Shown here: in pieces, positions 53,938 to 63,469 of the stretch
How positions within the stretch are numbered: the first letter of the stretch is position 1
Layout: each line of letters starts with the position of its first letter
Notes under the pieces: generated by a model
What the model was told of the DNA's origin: nothing
The model's database searches: none
What the model saw: only the letters and a program-made list of their open reading frames with translations
NCBI RefSeq assembly: GCF_003148495.1
Contig: NZ_QGGH01000003.1
Location: forward strand, 434,001 to 498,000
DNA length: 64,000 nt
Reading direction: 5' to 3'
Origin: Mesorhizobium loti
GTDB lineage: Bacteria > Pseudomonadota > Alphaproteobacteria > Rhizobiales > Rhizobiaceae
Program-made: the position numbers and the translations under genes

Positions 53938-55170
53938 TCAACGCAGCCCGTTGATCGCTTCCAGCACGTCCGGCTCGGCCTTGTCGCCGTTGAAGGCATC
54001 GACGATGCCGAAGGCGCCGCCATAGCTCCACACCGACCACGAGAAGCCATGTGCTTCGGCGCGCGAGATCATGTCCCTGACATAGGCGGCCCGATACTCG
54101 GCGGGCATCACATAGGCGTTGCCATATTCCTGGCGGATCATGCCGAACTCGCCCAGCGTGATGTTTTCCGGCTTGACGCCGTTGGCCTTCGCCCAGGCCT
54201 CGACCTTCTTGAACGGCGCATCCATCAGGCCGAGCAGCTTGTCGGGACTGTCCATGCTGGCGACCTGTTCGTCGAGATAGGCAAGCAGACCGCTTTGCCG
54301 CGTCCAGGGCGCCTCGGCCTTGATCCTGGCGCGGATGGTGTCGAGCGTCACGTCGAGCTGTGCCCGCGGCACCGCGGTCAGCGGATAGGGCAGGCCGGTC
54401 ACATAGGGAATGAAGTCGCCGGCCCAGGTCGCGCCCTGATGGGTGAGCAGGAACGGATCGTAGGAGTGGAAGGTCCAGATAACGTTATCGTCCGGGATCG
54501 TCTTCGGATCGATCTTTTCCAGCGAGCTCGCGGCGGAATAGCAGGCGCCGGTCAGCACCAGCGTCAGTTTCGTCGCCGAGGATCGCGCCGCGGCGAACAG
54601 TTTGCGCTGGCGGTCCGGCCATAGGCTGGTGCTGTCGCTGTCGCAATCGACGATCGGTTCGTTCATCGGCTCGAAAGCGACTTGGGCGGGATCTTCATTC
54701 GCCAGCGTGCGGGCCATCCTGCGCACCATGTCGACATAGGTGTCGAAGGTCCGCGGGTCTTCCATCACTTGCGCCATGCCGATCTTGCGGCTGCCGCCGG
54801 CCGGGATCAGGTGCATGTCGACGACCACCTTCAGCCCGGCGCGGTTGATCATGCGCACCGAGTCCAGCACGCTGGCATAGAGATCGTCGCGCAACGCCAC
54901 GGTCTGGCCGGACAGGAAGGGCGAGGGGTCGACCGGCATGCGCAGGAAATCGAAGCCCGCGTGCTTCAGTGCCTTGAGGTCGCCCTCCCCAAGGAATTTC
55001 CGCCATTCCGGATAGGGCAGAATGGCCTTGGTATCGCCCCACTGGTCCTCGCCCGGCCACGTGACCCATTGGTCCAGATTGAGGCCGCGCTTCATCGAAA
55101 AGCTCGCCGCTTGGCTGGGCAGTGCCAACGCCGCGAGCACAAGCAGCGCCGCCATCAAGGTCTTGATCAT
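53938..55170 (-). CDS. Secreted glycoside hydrolase family 5 protein
   Basis: The 410-residue protein has a signal peptide (MIKTLMAALLVLAALALPSQA) and a GH5 barrel. MKRGLNLDQW begins the domain, the acid/base Glu is in AFEPMNEPIVDCD and the nucleophile Glu in ITLGEFGMIRQEY. It resembles endoglucanases; the real glucan could be a bacterial surface polysaccharide. An upstream in-frame ATG at 55188 is an alternative start. It is divergent from ybgC. Confidence 0.9.
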   Translation of the reverse strand: MIKTLMAALLVLAALALPSQAASFSMKRGLNLDQWVTWPGEDQWGDTKAILPYPEWRKFLGEGDLKALKHAGFDFLRMPVDPSPFLSGQTVALRDDLYASVLDSVRMINRAGLKVVVDMHLIPAGGSRKIGMAQVMEDPRTFDTYVDMVRRMARTLANEDPAQVAFEPMNEPIVDCDSDSTSLWPDRQRKLFAAARSSATKLTLVLTGACYSAASSLEKIDPKTIPDDNVIWTFHSYDPFLLTHQGATWAGDFIPYVTGLPYPLTAVPRAQLDVTLDTIRARIKAEAPWTRQSGLLAYLDEQVASMDSPDKLLGLMDAPFKKVEAWAKANGVKPENITLGEFGMIRQEYGNAYVMPAEYRAAYVRDMISRAEAHGFSWSVWSYGGAFGIVDAFNGDKAEPDVLEAINGLR

Positions 55171-55244
55171 CGCCGCCAACAGTGCCATCCGATGCTGTGC
55201 CACGCGGGAACAGGTGCCCCGTCGGGGCTGAAAAAGGAAGCGCA

Positions 55245-55715
55245 ATGGGCGATCATGGTGAATCGGCGACGCTGCTGGCCGGGCTTTCCGGCGCGCTGAC
55301 GGCGTTCGGCCACCGGCTGATGGCGCGGGTCTATTATGCCGACACCGATTTCTCCGGTGTCGTCTACCATGCGCGCTATCTCGAATTCTTCGAACGCGGC
55401 CGCTCCGACTATCTCCGGCTGACCGGCGTGCACCACACCGAGCTTGCCGACGGCAAGCACGGCGAAAGAATAGTCTGGGTGGTGCGGCGCATGGAGATCG
55501 ACTTTCGCGGCCCGGCCCGCATAGACGACATCCTGACGGTCGACACCCGCACCGAGGACATTTCCGGCGCGCGCATCTTCATGGCGCAGCAGCTCAAACG
55601 CGGCGACGAGTTGCTGGTCGAGGCCAAGGTCGAAGCTGCGATCATCGGCGAGAATGGCCGCCCAAGGCGCTTTCCCAGGGAGTGGGTGGCGGCGTTCATG
55701 CCGAGGGTGCGCTGA
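55245..55715 (+). CDS. ybgC: Tol-Pal associated acyl-CoA thioesterase YbgC
   Basis: The 156-residue hot-dog-fold protein contains the 4-hydroxybenzoyl-CoA thioesterase signature VYYADTDFSGVVYHARYLEFFERGRSDYL with the catalytic Asp. It sits at the head of the tol-pal cluster as in most proteobacteria and probably acts on acyl-CoA or acyl-ACP linked to phospholipid turnover. AAGGAAG lies 5 bases before ATG 55245. Confidence 0.93.
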   Translation: MGDHGESATLLAGLSGALTAFGHRLMARVYYADTDFSGVVYHARYLEFFERGRSDYLRLTGVHHTELADGKHGERIVWVVRRMEIDFRGPARIDDILTVDTRTEDISGARIFMAQQLKRGDELLVEAKVEAAIIGENGRPRRFPREWVAAFMPRVR

Positions 55716-55848
55716 TATTCAGGTGATGCCGACCTGCAAACAGCAGCTTCCTGCGCTTCCGGTGCTCACGTACGAAAAGTACGCTCCGCTCCGGTTCTCG
55801 GAATCTACCGTTTTCGGCTCGGCCTGACCTGAATCTCGGCACACCCTA
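55714..55848. repeat. 135-bp long palindromic intergenic element, copy 2
   Basis: It begins within the ybgC stop codon. It matches the element at 16441-16582, with outer arms ATATTCAGGT and ACCTGAATCTC and a central hairpin around CGTACGAAAAGTACG. The extreme ends are more decayed than in copy 1. It separates ybgC from tolQ and may end or stabilise the ybgC mRNA. Confidence 0.85.
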
Positions 55849-55909
55849 GGCGCAGCCATTGAATTGATGGCCTTGCCACTGGGCGCGGCAATGCGCCGCG
55901 CCTTATATA

Positions 55910-55925
55910 CTAACCCATCCTTAAC
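55910..55925 (+). promoter_or_regulatory. CtrA-like site upstream of tolQ
   Basis: CTAACCCATCCTTAAC fits TTAA-N7-TTAA with one mismatch in the first half (CTAA). It lies about 190 bases before tolQ, in a 265-bp gene-free stretch after the palindromic element. Confidence 0.35.
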
Positions 55926-56113
55926 CATAACGGTTCATGAAGAGATTGGTGAAGATTGGCGTTATCGGAGCGCCTTCCTTTCACCAATATTTGCCCCGAA
56001 AAGGCCGAGAACGGCACAGTTTGGGGTTGTTCCGGTATGTTCGTGCGAACCGACCACAAGGGATGCCAGGGGCCAGCCGCCAGCTTCGCCCGGAAAATCT
56101 TAAGGACGTAACG

Positions 56114-56824
56114 ATGGAAAATATCGCACTCGCCGATCCGGGCGCGCAATTGTCGGTTTGGTCGCTGTTCATTTCGGCCAGCTGGGTGGTCAAGCTGGTC
56201 ATGATCGGCTTGCTCTGTGCTTCGGTCTGGACCTGGGCGATCATCGTCGACAAGCTGGTTTCCTACGCCCGCATGCGGCTGGCGCTCAACCGGTTCGAGC
56301 AGGTGTTCTGGTCGGGGCAGTCGCTGGAGGAGCTTTACCGCACGCTCGCCGACCGCAAGACCACCGGCATGGGCGCCATTTTCGTGGCCGCCATGCGCGA
56401 GTGGAAGAAGAGCTTCGAGAAGGGCGCCAAAACGCCGCTCGGCCTGCAGACCCGCATCGACAAGGCGATGGACCTGGCGCTGACACGCGAAATGGAGAAG
56501 CTGGAGGGCCGCCTCGGCTTCCTCGCCACCACCGGCTCGGCCGCACCCTTCATCGGCCTGTTCGGCACCGTCATCGGCATCATGACGTCGTTCCAGGCAA
56601 TCGCCGGCTCCAAGAACACCAGTCTCGCGGTGGTTGCGCCGGGTATCGCCGAAGCGCTGCTGGCGACGGCCATCGGCCTGCTCGCCGCCATTCCCGCCGT
56701 CATCGCCTACAACAAGCTGTCGTCCGATGCGAGCAAGATCGCCGTGCGCATGGAAGGGTTCTCCGACGAGTTCTCCGCCATACTCTCGCGCCAAATCGAT
56801 GAAAAAGTGGCCCCCAAGGCCTGA
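56114..56824 (+). CDS. tolQ: Tol-Pal system proton channel subunit TolQ
   Basis: The 236-residue protein has three membrane helices: SASWVVKLVMIGLLCASVWTWAIIVDKL near the N-terminus, then GFLATTGSAAPFIGLFGTVIGIM and PGIAEALLATAIGLLAAIPAVIAYN. These are the TolQ/ExbB hallmarks. With TolR it uses proton flow to energise TolA. ATG 56114 follows AAGGA by 8 bases; the long upstream open frame from 55937 is not family-like. Confidence 0.95.
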   Translation: MENIALADPGAQLSVWSLFISASWVVKLVMIGLLCASVWTWAIIVDKLVSYARMRLALNRFEQVFWSGQSLEELYRTLADRKTTGMGAIFVAAMREWKKSFEKGAKTPLGLQTRIDKAMDLALTREMEKLEGRLGFLATTGSAAPFIGLFGTVIGIMTSFQAIAGSKNTSLAVVAPGIAEALLATAIGLLAAIPAVIAYNKLSSDASKIAVRMEGFSDEFSAILSRQIDEKVAPKA

Positions 56825-56834
56825 GGAGTAGCAG

Positions 56835-57287
56835 ATGGGTATGTCCATGGGCATGGCAGGACGCGGCGGGCGCGGCCACAGGCGGCGCGGCCGTCACCAT
56901 GCGCTGATGTCCGAGATCAACGTCACGCCGATGGTCGACGTGATGTTGGTGCTGCTGATCATCTTCATGGTCGCCGCACCGATGCTGACGGTCGGCGTGC
57001 CGATCGACCTGCCGGATACGCAGGCCAAGGCGATGAATGCCGACACGCAGCCGATCACCGTCTCGATCAACGCCACAGGCCAGATCTATCTGCAGGAAAC
57101 CGAGATCCCGATCGAGGAGCTGGTGGCCAAGCTGCAGGCAATCTCGAAGACCGGCTATGAGGAGCGCATCTTCATCCGTGGCGACAAGTCCACCGACTAT
57201 GGCACGGCGATGAAGGTGATGGCCCGCATTTCGGCCGCCGGCTACAAGAACATCGGCCTGGTTTCATTGCAGGAACAGGATCAGTAG
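56835..57287 (+). CDS. tolR: Tol-Pal system subunit TolR
   Basis: The 150-residue protein has a basic cytoplasmic N-terminus, then the single helix INVTPMVDVMLVLLIIFMVAAPML with the conserved Asp that carries protons, and a periplasmic domain ending RISAAGYKNIGLVSLQEQ. It starts 10 bases after tolQ with GAGGAG before the ATG. Confidence 0.96.
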   Translation: MGMSMGMAGRGGRGHRRRGRHHALMSEINVTPMVDVMLVLLIIFMVAAPMLTVGVPIDLPDTQAKAMNADTQPITVSINATGQIYLQETEIPIEELVAKLQAISKTGYEERIFIRGDKSTDYGTAMKVMARISAAGYKNIGLVSLQEQDQ

Positions 57288-57295
57288 ACAAGAAG

Positions 57296-58453
57296 ATGAA
57301 GACCGGCCTCACCACATCGGTGATCTTGCATGCGGCGGCGCTGACCTTCGGCCTGTTCACGCTGACGGCGCCGGCCGCGCTTCCGTCCTCCGACGTCGAG
57401 TCGGTCGCGGTCGACATCGTGCCGATGGAAGCCATTGCGCAGACGTTGCAGGGCGACAAGAAGGCCGTGATGCATGAAAAGCCGGCCCCTGTGCCGACGC
57501 AGCGCCCGGACATCGTGCCGGATGCGCAGAAGGTCGGCGAGAACAGCGTCGATACCGACAAACCGATAACGCCGGAGGCCAAGCCGAAACCCGTCGACAT
57601 GACCTCGGCTCCACCGCCCGCACCGACCCCGATCGAGAAGCCGAAGCCCGAGGACGTGCCGAAGCCGCAGGAAAAGCCGAAGCCTATTCCGGCAACCGAA
57701 GTGGCGCCGGCGCCGACGCCCAAGGAAGAGGTCAAGCCCGAGCCGGTCAAGCAGGCAGACCCCAAGCCGACACCAGCCAAGCCGGCGCCGACCCCGCCGC
57801 CGCAGGACAAGACCGCCGCCATCAATCCGACGCCCGAGGTCAAGCCTGACGCCGTTGCCGAAGCCATAGCGCAGGAGCCGCCTGCCGAGGCGACGCAGCT
57901 GCCCGACTCGGCGCCCGCGCCGGAAGCCCGGCCGAAGCCGCAGCCGGCACAGGCCGAAAGCGCCAAGGCGCCGGAGCGCAAGGATGCCGACAAGCCGGTC
58001 AAGGAAGCCTCGTCGAAGCCGAAGTCCGACGACAAGCAATTCAACGCCGACGAGATCTCCGCGCTCCTCGACAAGCAGAAGCCATCCGGCGGTGGCGCCA
58101 AGCGCTCGACCCAGCAGGCGTCGCTCGGCGGCGACAAGGATCAGGGCCAGAAGCTTTCCAGGTCCGAAATGGGCGCCCTGGAAAGCCAGCTTGGCGGCTG
58201 CTGGACGCTTCCTGTCGGCCTTGAAGGTTCCGAGAATTTCGTCGTCGTGGTGCGGTTCAACCTGGATGCGTCCGGTAAGCTGGACGGGCGCCCGGCGGTC
58301 GAAAAGTCGAGCGGAAACCGCCAGTTCGACGAAAGTGCCGTTCGCGCGGTGCAGAAATGCGATGTCACCGGCCTGCAGGTTCCTGCCGGCAAACAGGACA
58401 TCTGGGCCGACGTCCGCGTCACCTTCGATCCAAGGGAGATGCTGGGCCTCTAG
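57296..58453 (+). CDS. tolA: Tol-Pal system protein TolA
   Basis: The 385-residue protein has an N-terminal membrane anchor ([25 protein letters not shown]), a long Pro/Lys/Glu-rich periplasmic domain (about 60-285) and a C-terminal domain with [20 protein letters not shown] and [13 protein letters not shown]. It spans the periplasm and connects the TolQR motor to Pal/TolB. The middle is Pro/Lys-rich rather than the Ala-rich helix of E. coli TolA. Confidence 0.93.
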   Translation: MKTGLTTSVILHAAALTFGLFTLTAPAALPSSDVESVAVDIVPMEAIAQTLQGDKKAVMHEKPAPVPTQRPDIVPDAQKVGENSVDTDKPITPEAKPKPVDMTSAPPPAPTPIEKPKPEDVPKPQEKPKPIPATEVAPAPTPKEEVKPEPVKQADPKPTPAKPAPTPPPQDKTAAINPTPEVKPDAVAEAIAQEPPAEATQLPDSAPAPEARPKPQPAQAESAKAPERKDADKPVKEASSKPKSDDKQFNADEISALLDKQKPSGGGAKRSTQQASLGGDKDQGQKLSRSEMGALESQLGGCWTLPVGLEGSENFVVVVRFNLDASGKLDGRPAVEKSSGNRQFDESAVRAVQKCDVTGLQVPAGKQDIWADVRVTFDPREMLGL

Positions 58454-58493
58454 GGCCCTGACATCCGAAAATCAGTACGAGAAGCGAGAAGAC

Positions 58494-59804
58494 ATGAAAT
58501 CAATCCTCAAGCCGCTCCTGATGGTCGCAGCAATGGCGACGGGCATGACCGCGGCTGGTACGTTGCCGGCGCTGGCGCTCGTCGAGCTCAACGTCAACAA
58601 GGGTAATGTCGAGCCGCTGCCGATCGCCATCACGGATTTCCAGGGCGGCGACGCGCTTGGCGCGCAGATTTCGCAGATCGTCACCGCCGACCTGAAGCGT
58701 TCGGGCCTGTTCGCTCCGATCGACAAGAGCGCCTTCATCGAAAAGATCACCAACCCCGATGCCGCCCCGCGCTTCGACGACTGGAAAGTGATCAACGCGC
58801 AGGCGCTGGTCACCGGCAGCGTCAGCAAGGAAGCCGATGGCCGTATCCGCGCCCAGTACCGGTTGTGGGATACTTTTGCGGGCCAGCAGATGTCTGGCGA
58901 GCAGTTCTTTGCCAACGACGCCAATCAGCGGCGTGTTGCCCACATCATCGCCGACGCCATCTATGAGCGGCTGACCGGCGAAAAAGGCTATTTCGACACC
59001 CGCGTCGTCTTCATCGACGAATCCGGTGCCAAGAACGCGCGCAAGAAGCGCCTCGCGATCATGGATCAGGACGGCGCCAACGTCCGCTATCTCTCGGACG
59101 GCAGGTCGATCGTGCTGACGCCGCGTTTCTCGCCGAACCGGCAGGAAATCACCTACATGTCCTATGAAAGCGGCCAGCCGCGGGTCTATCTCCTGCAGAT
59201 CGAGACCGGCCAGCGCGAACTGGTCGGCAATTTTCCCGGCATGACTTTTGCGCCGCGCTTTTCGCCCGACGGCCAGAAGGTGATCATGAGCCTGCTGCGC
59301 GACGACGGCAATTCCAACATCTTCGCCATGGACCTGCGCAGTCGTTCAACGACGCGCCTGACCAACTCGACCGCCATCGACACCTCGCCGTCCTATTCGC
59401 CCGACGGCAGCAAGGTGGTGTTCACCTCCGACCGTGGCGGCCGCGCGCAGATCTACGTCATGGGCGCCGACGGCTCGGGCCAGACCCGCATCTCCTTCGG
59501 CGACGGCGTCTATTCGACGCCGGTATGGTCGCCGCGCGGCGACCTCATCGCCTTCACCAAGCAGACTGGCGGCGAATTCCAGATCGGCGTCATGAAGACC
59601 GATGGTTCGGGCGAGCGCATCCTGTCCTCCGGCTTCCAGCAGGAGGGGCCGACCTGGGCGCCGAACGGCCGCGTGCTGATGTTCTTCCGCGATTCCGCCG
59701 GTGGGCCCAAACTGGTTTCGGTCGATCTTACCGGGCGTAACGAGCAATCGATCCCGACGGCGAACTTCGCTTCGGACCCGGCCTGGTCGCCGCTGCTGGA
59801 ATAG
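58494..59804 (+). CDS. tolB: Tol-Pal system periplasmic protein TolB
   Basis: The 436-residue protein has a signal peptide ([21 protein letters not shown]), an N-terminal TolB domain ([31 protein letters not shown]) and a six-bladed propeller with repeated SPDG or SPNG motifs ([29 protein letters not shown]). It binds Pal and is released on TolA action. ATG 58494 follows GAGAAG closely. Confidence 0.96.
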   Translation: MKSILKPLLMVAAMATGMTAAGTLPALALVELNVNKGNVEPLPIAITDFQGGDALGAQISQIVTADLKRSGLFAPIDKSAFIEKITNPDAAPRFDDWKVINAQALVTGSVSKEADGRIRAQYRLWDTFAGQQMSGEQFFANDANQRRVAHIIADAIYERLTGEKGYFDTRVVFIDESGAKNARKKRLAIMDQDGANVRYLSDGRSIVLTPRFSPNRQEITYMSYESGQPRVYLLQIETGQRELVGNFPGMTFAPRFSPDGQKVIMSLLRDDGNSNIFAMDLRSRSTTRLTNSTAIDTSPSYSPDGSKVVFTSDRGGRAQIYVMGADGSGQTRISFGDGVYSTPVWSPRGDLIAFTKQTGGEFQIGVMKTDGSGERILSSGFQQEGPTWAPNGRVLMFFRDSAGGPKLVSVDLTGRNEQSIPTANFASDPAWSPLLE

Positions 59805-59829
59805 GTTCGGCTGGATTGCAACACATACT

Positions 59830-59856
59830 GAAAAGGGGCCGTTTCGGCCCCTTTTC
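59830..59856 (+). terminator. Terminator after tolB
   Basis: GAAAAGGGGCCG (59830-59841) and CGGCCCCTTTTC (59845-59856) form a perfect 12-bp stem with a TTT loop. It separates tolQRAB from pal, which must have its own promoter. Confidence 0.9.
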
Positions 59857-60053
59857 CATGCATTGGTCGCGTTTTGGCCGCATTTCCGCCTAGGGTCCGC
59901 GCCAACTGTGGCTCATAGCCGAACGGCTGCGGACGGGCAGCCTAAACCAAATTTTAACCGTGTTTCTTGAATGCCGGTTAACCCAAACGTGGTTACTGGG
60001 TGATCAACGAAATCACTCGAATACGATCACTCGAAATACGAAGGAGAGGCGGC

Positions 60054-60560
60054 ATGGGCCGTATCGCAGCACTTACCAGAAACCCGGTCATGATCGCGCT
60101 GGTGGCGATGCTCGCCATCGCGGGTTGCGCCTCGAAGAAGACGCCGAACAACGCGGCTGATCTCGGCCTCAATGGCGCGGGTGCCGCAACACCCGGATCG
60201 GCGCAGGACTTCACCGTCAACATCGGCGACCGAATCTTCTTCGATACGGACTCGACCTCGATCCGTGCCGACGCGCAGACGACCCTGGCTCGCCAGGCGC
60301 AGTGGCTGAACCAGTACAAGCAGTATGCCATCGTCGTCGAAGGCCATGCCGACGAACGCGGCACACGTGAATACAATCTGGCGCTCGGCGCCCGCCGTGC
60401 TGCCGCCACCCGCGACTTCCTCGTCGCCAAGGGTGTCTCGGCCAGCCGTCTCAAGACCATTTCCTACGGCAAGGAACGTCCGGTCGCGGTGTGCGACGAC
60501 ATCTCCTGCTGGTCGCAGAATCGCCGGGCGGTCACCACGCTCAGCGGCGCTGGCTCCTGA
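60054..60560 (+). CDS. pal: Peptidoglycan-associated lipoprotein Pal
   Basis: The 168-residue lipoprotein has a signal ending in the lipobox AIAGC (Cys acylated) and an OmpA-type peptidoglycan-binding domain (RIFFDTDSTSIRADAQTTL, VVEGHADERGTREYNLALGARRA, SYGKERPVAVCDD). It anchors the outer membrane to the wall. ATG 60054 follows AAGGAGAGG by 4 bases. Confidence 0.96.
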   Translation: MGRIAALTRNPVMIALVAMLAIAGCASKKTPNNAADLGLNGAGAATPGSAQDFTVNIGDRIFFDTDSTSIRADAQTTLARQAQWLNQYKQYAIVVEGHADERGTREYNLALGARRAAATRDFLVAKGVSASRLKTISYGKERPVAVCDDISCWSQNRRAVTTLSGAGS

Positions 60561-60633
60561 GGCATCGTGCACCGATCGGCGCGTCAAAAGAACGCGCGGC
60601 GGTCTAGCGGTAAAAATGCAACATATCTATGCG

Positions 60634-60658
60634 AAAGGCGGCCCTGGGGCCGCCTTTT
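60634..60658 (+). terminator. Terminator after pal
   Basis: AAAGGCGGCC (60634-60643) pairs with GGCCGCCTTT (60648-60657) and runs into TTTT. It lies 74 bases past the pal stop. Confidence 0.85.
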
Positions 60659-60785
60659 CCATATCCGGATGCCCGAAACAAAATTTGGCCGAAGTCTCGG
60701 CTCCTGCTATGAGCCGAAGGCGCTTGGCTGGTCCCATTCTGATTGGAAGGCGCGAACAAGCTAACGAAATCACGGCGAGAGGCAC

Positions 60786-61895
60786 ATGCATTTGAGATCG
60801 GTTCTGAGCGGCACGCTTGCGCTGCTGCTCCTATCAGGCGTCACCGCCTTGGCTAGCGGCTTGGGGGCTAGCGGTACAGGGCAATCAACCGACAGCGGCT
60901 TTTCCTTTCATCTGCCCAGCATCGAATTGCCCAGCCTTTTCGGCCAGAAGAAGAAGCCGGATCAGGTCCAGATGGTGCAGTCCGATCCTGCCGCTGTCAC
61001 CAGCCTGGAAGAGCAGCTGCGCCAGATGAACGGCAAGATCGAGGAACTCAATTTCCAGGTCCTGCAGATGCAGGAGCAGATCCGCAAGCAGCAGGAAGAC
61101 AACGAATTCCGCTTCCAGCAACTTGAAGGCGGCGGCACGCAAGGCGGACAGCCGCCGGCGCAGAAGAAATCGGATGCCACCACCGGCACCGACACCGACG
61201 TGGCAGCGGCCCCGGCAACACAGGCGCCGGCCGATGCCGGCGCCGCGCCCGGCAACGATCAGTCAGCAGGCGGCAAGACGGTCCAGGACGTCATCGTCGA
61301 ATCGCCCGATGGCGACCCCGGCAAGGTCATTCCCGGTGCGGGAGCGCCGGAAAAAACCTTCGGGACCATCACCGTAGACAAGAACGGCAATGTCATCGAT
61401 GCCGGCGGCAACACGCAGGCGACCGCGCCGGCGCAGGATAGCGCCCCAGCCACCGGCGCCCCGGCCAAGGCCGGCAAATCCGATACGGTGGTCGCGGCGT
61501 TGCCCGCCACCAACGACCCGGAGGAGCTCTACCGCAACTCCTACCAGTTCATCCTCTCGGGCGACTATGGCACCGCCGAGCAGGGCTTTCGCGACCACAT
61601 TGCCCGCTTCCCCAAGGATGCGAAGGCGGCGGACGCGCATTACTGGCTGGGCGAGTCGCTGCTTGGCCAGCAGAAGTACCGCGACGCTGCCGAGACTTTC
61701 CTTGCCGCCAGCAAGGATTATCCCAAGGCCAAGAAGGCTCCCGACATGTTGCTTAAGCTCGGCGTGTCGCTGGTCGGCCTCAAGCAGCATGACGTTGCCT
61801 GCGCCACCTTCAGCGAGGTCGGCAAGCGTTACCCTGATATCTCCAGTGCGCTCAAGGAACGCGTCAAGCAGGAGAAGGCTCTGGCTGCCTGCTAA
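60786..61895 (+). CDS. cpoB: Cell division coordinator CpoB (YbgF)
   Basis: The 369-residue protein has a signal peptide (LRSVLSGTLALLLLSGVTALA), a coiled-coil segment at about 75-115 (LEEQLRQMNGKIEELNFQVLQMQEQIRKQQED), an Ala/Pro-rich linker, and C-terminal TPRs (DYGTAEQGFRDHIARFPKDAKAADAHYWLGESLLGQQKYRDAAETFL). It links Tol-Pal with peptidoglycan synthesis at division. The linker of about 120 residues is longer than in E. coli. Confidence 0.93.
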   Translation: MHLRSVLSGTLALLLLSGVTALASGLGASGTGQSTDSGFSFHLPSIELPSLFGQKKKPDQVQMVQSDPAAVTSLEEQLRQMNGKIEELNFQVLQMQEQIRKQQEDNEFRFQQLEGGGTQGGQPPAQKKSDATTGTDTDVAAAPATQAPADAGAAPGNDQSAGGKTVQDVIVESPDGDPGKVIPGAGAPEKTFGTITVDKNGNVIDAGGNTQATAPAQDSAPATGAPAKAGKSDTVVAALPATNDPEELYRNSYQFILSGDYGTAEQGFRDHIARFPKDAKAADAHYWLGESLLGQQKYRDAAETFLAASKDYPKAKKAPDMLLKLGVSLVGLKQHDVACATFSEVGKRYPDISSALKERVKQEKALAAC

Positions 61896-61902
61896 TCCTT
61901 GT

Positions 61903-61951
61903 CATACATGTCGTTGTCCTAAAACCGGGACCACTTTTGGGCGACATGCAT
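61903..61951. repeat. Palindromic repeat between cpoB and tilS, copy 2
   Basis: TACATGTCG and CGACATGCA form the outer stem around CTAAAACCG and CACTTTTGGG, matching the repeat at 42766-42815. It ends two bases before the tilS ATG, so the tilS ribosome binding region lies inside the hairpin. Confidence 0.78.
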
Positions 61952-61952
61952 T

Positions 61953-63344
61953 ATGCTCGACATCGAGCCGGATCTTTCGACAAGTCTCTTTTCGCATATC
62001 GATTTTACCAGCGGCGCTGTTGCGGCCGTGTCCGGCGGCAGCGACTCGACCGCCCTGCTCCTCCTTCTCAAACACCATCTCGACCGCACGGCGCCGGCAA
62101 CCAAGCTGCTGGCGGTGACGATCGATCACGGCTTGCGGTCCGGTTCGGCAGCGGAGGCGCAAGCGGTGGCCAAGCTGTGCGCTACACACGGAATTCCACA
62201 CCGCATTGTGACATGGTCGGGTCCCAAGCCGTCGACGGGTCTGCCCGCCGCGGCACGGGAAGAGCGCTACCGGTTGCTGGCTGAAGCGGCACAAGCGCAA
62301 GGCTTCGGCCTGATCCTCACCGGCCATACCGCCGACGACCAGGCGGAAACGGTGCTGATGCGTCAAGGGCGCGAAGAAGGGTTGGCGCGGAACGAGGGCC
62401 GAGGTCTTGTCGAACTGTCAGGCCGCGGTCTTGCCGGCATGGCGCCGGCCACCTTGTATGACTGGCGCAGTTGGATCGTGCGGCCGCTCCTTGGCATGCG
62501 GCGCGCGGCATTGCGCGATGTCCTGCGCCGCCAAAATGTCGGCTGGGCCGACGACCCAACCAATGCCGACGAGGCTTTCGAGCGGCCGCGCATGCGGGCA
62601 GCCCTTGCCGACGGCGACGGTGCGCGGCGCATCGACGATGCGCTGGCGCTGGCCGCGCATGAGAGCCGTGCGCGCGGTCAACTCGGCCTTGGCGCCGCAA
62701 GCTTGATCGGCGATTTTGCGACCCAGCCGGCCTGCGGGCTCACTCGTCTTGATCCGGGCTTGTTGAGCGCCGGCGACGAGCGGGCAACCATCTATGCGTT
62801 GCGCATCCTGCTGGCCACGGCCGGCGGGATCGCCTTCCTGCCGGATCAAGCCCGCAGCGAGGCGCTGTTCGGCCGGCTGAAGGCCGGATTTCTTTGCGCC
62901 ACATTGTCGCGGACGGTTGTCGATTTCCGGCGCGCCGGCATCTTCCTGCGCCGCGAGGCGCGCGGCTTGCCCGCCGCCGCTGCCGCCACCGACAGCACCG
63001 TCTGGGATGGCCGCCGGCGCATCACATTGAACGACAGCAGCGGCGCATTGTTGATCGCCCCGTTCGGGACAGCGGCGAAGCGGCTGGCGATTGGCGAAGG
63101 AAAAACCCCGCCGAGCTTGATGCGCGCCGCGCTCGCCGCCGAGCCGGCGTTGTGGCAGGCCGGGGAATGCCTTGGTTTGCCTGGACATGGAACGACGTCC
63201 GCGATGGTTGAAGTGCGGCCGGTCGTTGCGCCCTTTGCCCGCTTCCTACCGTCCTTCGATCTGGCGCCGGCGCGGGTCGTCGCCGGGTTGATTGGTGCGG
63301 CCCCGGTGCCGCCCTTGCCTTTCAGCGGCCACAGTGCCGGTTGA
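61953..63344 (+). CDS. tilS: tRNA(Ile)-lysidine synthase
   Basis: The 463-residue protein has the PP-loop SGGSDST (27-33) and the N-type ATP pyrophosphatase features LAVTIDHGLRSGSAAEAQAVAKLC, AREERYRLLAEAA, LTGHTADDQAETVLMR and RPLLGMRRAALRDVLR. It modifies C34 of tRNA-Ile2 to lysidine for AUA reading and is essential. Position before ftsH is conserved. No normal Shine-Dalgarno is visible because a palindromic repeat precedes the ATG. Confidence 0.94.
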   Translation: MLDIEPDLSTSLFSHIDFTSGAVAAVSGGSDSTALLLLLKHHLDRTAPATKLLAVTIDHGLRSGSAAEAQAVAKLCATHGIPHRIVTWSGPKPSTGLPAAAREERYRLLAEAAQAQGFGLILTGHTADDQAETVLMRQGREEGLARNEGRGLVELSGRGLAGMAPATLYDWRSWIVRPLLGMRRAALRDVLRRQNVGWADDPTNADEAFERPRMRAALADGDGARRIDDALALAAHESRARGQLGLGAASLIGDFATQPACGLTRLDPGLLSAGDERATIYALRILLATAGGIAFLPDQARSEALFGRLKAGFLCATLSRTVVDFRRAGIFLRREARGLPAAAAATDSTVWDGRRRITLNDSSGALLIAPFGTAAKRLAIGEGKTPPSLMRAALAAEPALWQAGECLGLPGHGTTSAMVEVRPVVAPFARFLPSFDLAPARVVAGLIGAAPVPPLPFSGHSAG

Positions 63345-63469
63345 TGGTTGCGCGAAAGCTTAACCCAGACATGCTGTTATGCTTGGCAAGGGGAGGCGCT
63401 CTCCCTATGTTAGGCGCAAGTTTCCTCTTATGACGCGTGTCCGCCCGGCGGACGCCAACGGGACAATTG

